Positions 59,901 to 64,000 of a stretch of DNA of 64,000 nt are shown in pieces. The translations under genes were made by a program, and so were the position numbers. Numbering within the stretch: position 1 is the stretch's first letter; each line of letters begins with the position of its first letter. Below the pieces are notes generated by a model. The model saw only the letters and a list, made by a program, of their open reading frames with translations, had not been told where the DNA came from and did no database searches. Source of the stretch: Moringa oleifera (lineage: Eukaryota; Streptophyta; Magnoliopsida; Brassicales; Moringaceae); assembly GCA_021397835.1 (NCBI GenBank), contig JAJFZO010000724.1, positions 310,001 through 374,000 of the forward strand, read 5' to 3'.

Positions 59901-62900
59901 CAAAGTGTCCATATTCGACTGGCTCATCAAAAGATGGACCAATATTTTGTTACTTTGTGCATCTCCAACTCATAGAAGTTTCTGATTAGGTGTTTGATTC
60001 CCCTTTTGATTTATGATTGTGGTTTTCCAGGTGAACAGGATCAGAGAACTCCCACAGAACAGTAAGATAGTTGCCACGCACACTGATAGCCCTGATGTAA
60101 GCATTTACTTTCATGTTTTCTTGTTCTGAATAAAAAGAATCAAGTATCTAAGGTTTCTATGTCATTTCTTTTTCTTAATTTGAATCTTATAAATTAGAGG
60201 TTATCAATGTGGATTAAGTTCTTGGCATTTGTAAAAAATAGGTCCTCATTTGGGATGTCGAGGCTCAACCTAATCGTCATGCCGTCCTGGGAGCTGCAGA
60301 GTCTCATCCAGATCTGGTGTGTCCTGTGTCAGAGAATTTGTTTTACTTCTTATCAATTGGTGGGACTTTTATTATTGTTAAAGATAAACTTTGATTATGC
60401 CTACCTATGTAGTTGTAGCAATCGGGATGGTTCTAGTTATTTTTTAATTTAGCCAGTGAAATGCATGATCCATTTCTGCAAAGAGATTAATGTTCCTTAT
60501 GATATCTTTTATGTGGAAAAATTGTTTATTTTCATGGCCATGTCGTGGATTGTTACTATGTTAGGTGCCTGTTAACGGATTACATAATCTTGCAGATATT
60601 GACTGGGCATCAGGATAATGCTGAATTTGCTCTTGCTATGTGCCCAACTGAGCCATTTGTGCTCTCTGGAGGTTGCATTTCCCTTTTTTCTTCTATTCAT
60701 TAGTGTTCATTTGCATTACATTTCTGGTATAACTTAATTCTTGAGTTAGCTTCTAGAATTTTGGGGACACTTAATCTACCCAAATTGGACTTCGCCAATG
60801 TATACAAGCTGTGCAGATTAGTTCTTAGTTAACCTTTCATAAAACAATGTCTGGTGAATTTGCATGGCTATATGGTTTTTCATCTTTTCGACCATCATTT
60901 TGAAAAATTGTTGGCTGGTGTGGTGACTACAGAACTTGTTTTGTACTCCTGGTGCCCTGATTAATTAAAAACCTGTTATGTGATAGTAGATGTCAGTTAG
61001 AGTACGTTAATAAAGAAATGTCTTCTTTGTATTTTTGCTGAGCTAGAAACTCGTAAAAACTCCACAGATATGCGTGAGGACCTTTGATCATGCTAAGGGC
61101 AAATTGATGATGATATTTGCATCAATAAAATCATGGATTTAATTTGTTGCTGAGTTAATTGACCAAGAATCTCCTTTGCAGGCAAGGACAAATCAGTGGT
61201 TTTATGGAGTATTCATGATCATATTTCAACTTTGGCAGTGGACCAAGGGTCCACTAAGTCTCCAATATCTGGTGGCTGTAATACTAAACATGCATCCAAG
61301 AGTGGTGGAATTACTGATAAGCCAATAGACAGCCGTTCTATTGGGCCGCGAGGTATCTATCAAGGGCATGAGGATACCGTTGAGGATGTCCAATTCTGCC
61401 CGTCAAGGTAACTGGATTGATCAGAGCTAGATGCAATGATGATATGTAGAGTGATGATTTATTCGTTATTTATCTATTTGGTGGTATAATTTACCATCTG
61501 CCCTGTGACATGCATTTGCTCATAGGTTAGACATGCTGCTATTTCTGTTTTCTTTTCCTTTTTCTTGTACTTAGTTGTCATCAAGTGTAACTATTTATTT
61601 TTTATCGTGGTAGTGCCATCAGCTACTTAAATATGCATTTTTCTTCTGTTTAGATATTTTATGAATTTCCTGTCTTTCTTTCTTTTTCTGGTGGGTCATC
61701 TGACATCAAGCAAATATTACGATTGGCCTGACAAAGATATTTCGAGCATAAAAGAACAAAGAAGTCTTCCCTAGCGCCCGAATTATGCCCTTCCCTCCCT
61801 TTTTATGAATAATTATATCGTGAGACCATTTATGATCTGATTTTCTGTTCTATTTTTTGTCTTTCTGTGTAGTGCTCAGGAGTTCTGCAGTGTTGGGGAT
61901 GATTCTTGCCTTCTGCTATGGGATGCAAGAGTAGGCACTGCTCCAGTTGTCAAGGTCACTGTCTTTTCACAGCTATCTGGTTGTCTTTTCCACTTTACTG
62001 CCATAAACACAGTAGCCTTTCCATGATTTCTTTATTTGTTCAAGTTGTGAAGAGGAAGATATTGATTTTTTCTCTTTATCTTTTGGCCCATATGAGCCTG
62101 AGTCCATCATATCTTAGTGTGGAAGAAAAATATTCAGTTTTCTAGCATAAATATTCATCAGAAATTCTTCAGATGTTTAAACAGTCTCTTGTGATGGGAG
62201 GTAATTTAGATCCTTTGAACAAGAATTTTGAAGTGGATGACAATACTAACAAATGATGCAATCTTGATAGGAGTTTACTGTTGAAGAGCTGAATGTGATA
62301 CCGAATCTTAATTACCTCAACTACTTGTCACTGGCACACATTCTGCAAAAGTAGGCATTTGGGCTGAAACGGATTAGGAAGAAACCTGCAAAACTTTGCG
62401 ACAATCGGCTGTGAGTGTCAGGCCCAAAATTAAATCAATGACTTGGTAAATTTATATGAATCTTTTACATACTTCTCTCTTGAGGTTGGATGTGTACAGA
62501 ATTCCTCTTGGATAAGACCCTTTGTAAATGGTAAGCCCATACCGTCATCCTCTTACCATGATAAGTTACCGTGTCATAGGAGGTTGTGCGCATTTGCAAA
62601 TTTTGCTTTACAGGGAAAATTTCTTTTTTCATTGTGTGAATCCCATTTGGTTGTTCTTGTGCAGGTAGTCTAATTGATTGCCTTTAATGTGTTACTTTGT
62701 TCTTTCTTCAGATTTTTATCTTTGTAGAGAGTATATGTAATGGCCATTATATTTTGGCATTAAATGTTATCCTTTCTCCTAAGGTACCTAGTGTTTGTGC
62801 TGGCAGGTTCAGAAGGCTCATAATGCTGATCTTCATTGTATTGATTGGAATCCTCATGATGTAAATTTCATTCTAACTGGGTATGTATATCTTCCTGATG

Positions 62901-63381
62901 TTCTGTGCTTGTATGTCATATTAGATTACTTTCTAGATGGTGTGATTAGTTTGACAGTGTTTAGAAATTGTACGTCTCTTCACTCTTTTGAACTTTTGAC
63001 ATCTTTCACATGGATTGCACCAATCTTGTTCATTAGTAATCCTATGCATTTACTTTTAGGTCTGCTGATAATACTATTCACATGTTTGACCGCCGGAGCC
63101 TCGCTTCTGGTGGCATTGGATCACCTGTTCACAAGTTTGAGGGTCATGATGCTGCAGTCCTTTGCGTACAGGTGCCGCGGAATTCTTTTTGAGATATTTT
63201 CTGACTTCTTACAATTTTTAGATGCAAGTAGTATTTGTTGTTCTTATACCAAATATATCCGTTTTTCTCCAGTGGTCTCCAGACAAATCATCTGTTTTTG
63301 GAAGTTCTGCTGAGGATGGAGTATTAAACATCTGGGACCATGAAAAGGTATGATGCTATAAATACTTCTGCATGTGAGCTT

Positions 63382-63451
<70 letters not shown>

Positions 63452-63811
63452 GTCATGAGTGAACATTTAGGCATCGTATTATTTGATTAACTTTAAGGGC
63501 CATCAAGTTTAGAAAATAGAAACGAAATCTTATGCACCAAAGAAGTGGACTTATTTTAGTTCTATGGTTCTGATATGAGTAAAACTGAAAATGTTAAACC
63601 TTCTTGGACATTTAAAAGTTACCAACAAATGATTCGTCAGACCAGCTTTTCATGCATTCTCTGTGGGCAATTCTTTCATGGTAATCATTGTTGTTTCTTT
63701 TGTTGTATGTATAACCAATTTGGCTATTTTTCAGGTTGGAAAAACTCAAGGCTCTGCTGGATCAAGAAAAGAGTCTTCTCCAGGCTTATTCTTCCGGCAT
63801 GCTGGACATAG
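56989..63811 (+). CDS. MSI4: MSI4/FVE-like WD40 histone-binding protein (5' part)
   Basis: Thirteen exons are visible: 56989-57116, 58308-58371, 59087-59173, 59295-59357, 60031-60096, 60242-60316, 60596-60671, 61182-61407, 61873-61954, 62807-62880, 63060-63171, 63273-63347 and 63735-63811. They encode about 401 residues before the gene leaves the window. The N-terminal helix WKSLVPVLYDWLANHNLVW and the signature segment WGPQLEQATYKNRQRLYLSE define RbAp46/48-type proteins. WD repeats follow (DVLIWDVEAQPNRHAVL, GGKDKSVVLWSIHDH, GSSAEDGVLNIWDHEK). FVE/MSI4 binds histones in the nucleus and works in histone-deacetylase and DDB1-CUL4 complexes that repress FLC-type genes and cold responses. The chosen ATG (56989, MKERGKGTGISVDERYTQ) matches the short leader of related proteins. 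An in-frame ATG at 56824 would add 55 residues. Exon 8 carries a Ser/Gly-rich insert between repeats. Family identity is very secure. Confidence 0.95.
58008..58032. repeat. A10-G15 homopolymer pair in MSI4-like intron 1
   Basis: Ten A followed by fifteen G. Such a long G run is rare in plant DNA and is prone to sequencing and assembly error. Confidence 0.8.
63385..63447. repeat. Compound (TC)n(CA)n microsatellite in MSI4-like intron 12
   Basis: About 16 TC units run directly into about 16 CA units between exons 12 and 13. Confidence 0.9.
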
Positions 63812-64000
63812 GTATGGACTTGTGTCTTATGAATGTATATGCCTTCAAATATGCAAGAAAGAAAATGAGCATCACGCATGCACGTACAGACACTGGCAGG
63901 CACCTCACATTTTTTAGCTGTTGAGTTGAATGCTTAGAAACTTCATTCTAGGTTCTGTATATCTCAAGACTTTGGTGCTACCATAGAACATACTATGTGA

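Overview
This is an ordinary gene-rich stretch of eudicot nuclear DNA. Genes are split by AT-rich introns with GT/AG borders, exons are GC-richer, microsatellites are abundant, and every recognisable protein has a land-plant relative. The species cannot be fixed from the sequence alone. Gene models were built by hand: exon borders were chosen so that reading frame, splice dinucleotides and family alignment agree.

Layout, left to right. The 3' half of a mitochondrial chaperonin gene (HSP60-3A type, +) is followed by a decayed CC-NB-ARC-LRR resistance gene (+) and an intronless PPR gene of the E/E+ type (+). Next come an LBD transcription factor (-), Mediator subunit MED9 (-) and a 66-residue Ala/Gly-rich protein of unknown function (+), the last two diverging from one short promoter region. 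Then follow the 18-exon beta-galactosidase 17 gene (-), with a probable solo copia LTR in an intron, and a C2H2 INDETERMINATE-DOMAIN factor (-) flanked by long gene-free stretches. A 12-exon metallo-beta-lactamase-fold hydrolase (-), a cell-wall invertase with the 9-nt mini-exon (+) and a two-RRM glycine-rich RNA-binding protein (-) come next. The window ends with a tRNA-Glu(UUC) (-), an FHA-domain protein (-) and the 5' part of an MSI4/FVE-like WD40 gene (+) that runs off the right edge.

The genes do not form one pathway. What ties many of them together is ancestry. From memory, HSP60-3A, LBD22, a small protein, IDD11, the metallo-hydrolase and CWINV1 lie in the same relative order in Arabidopsis around At3g13790-At3g13860. 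The PPR and RNA-binding genes resemble the neighbours At1g17630 and At1g17640. This supports an old conserved block in which Arabidopsis duplicates later lost different genes.

I found no convincing new multi-gene system. The items most worth checking are the uncharacterised 66-residue protein, the MSI4-like protein with an unusual N-terminus, the solo LTR with five 20-bp U3 repeats, the tRNA-Glu with a broken T-stem pair, and the metallo-hydrolase with an altered metal motif.
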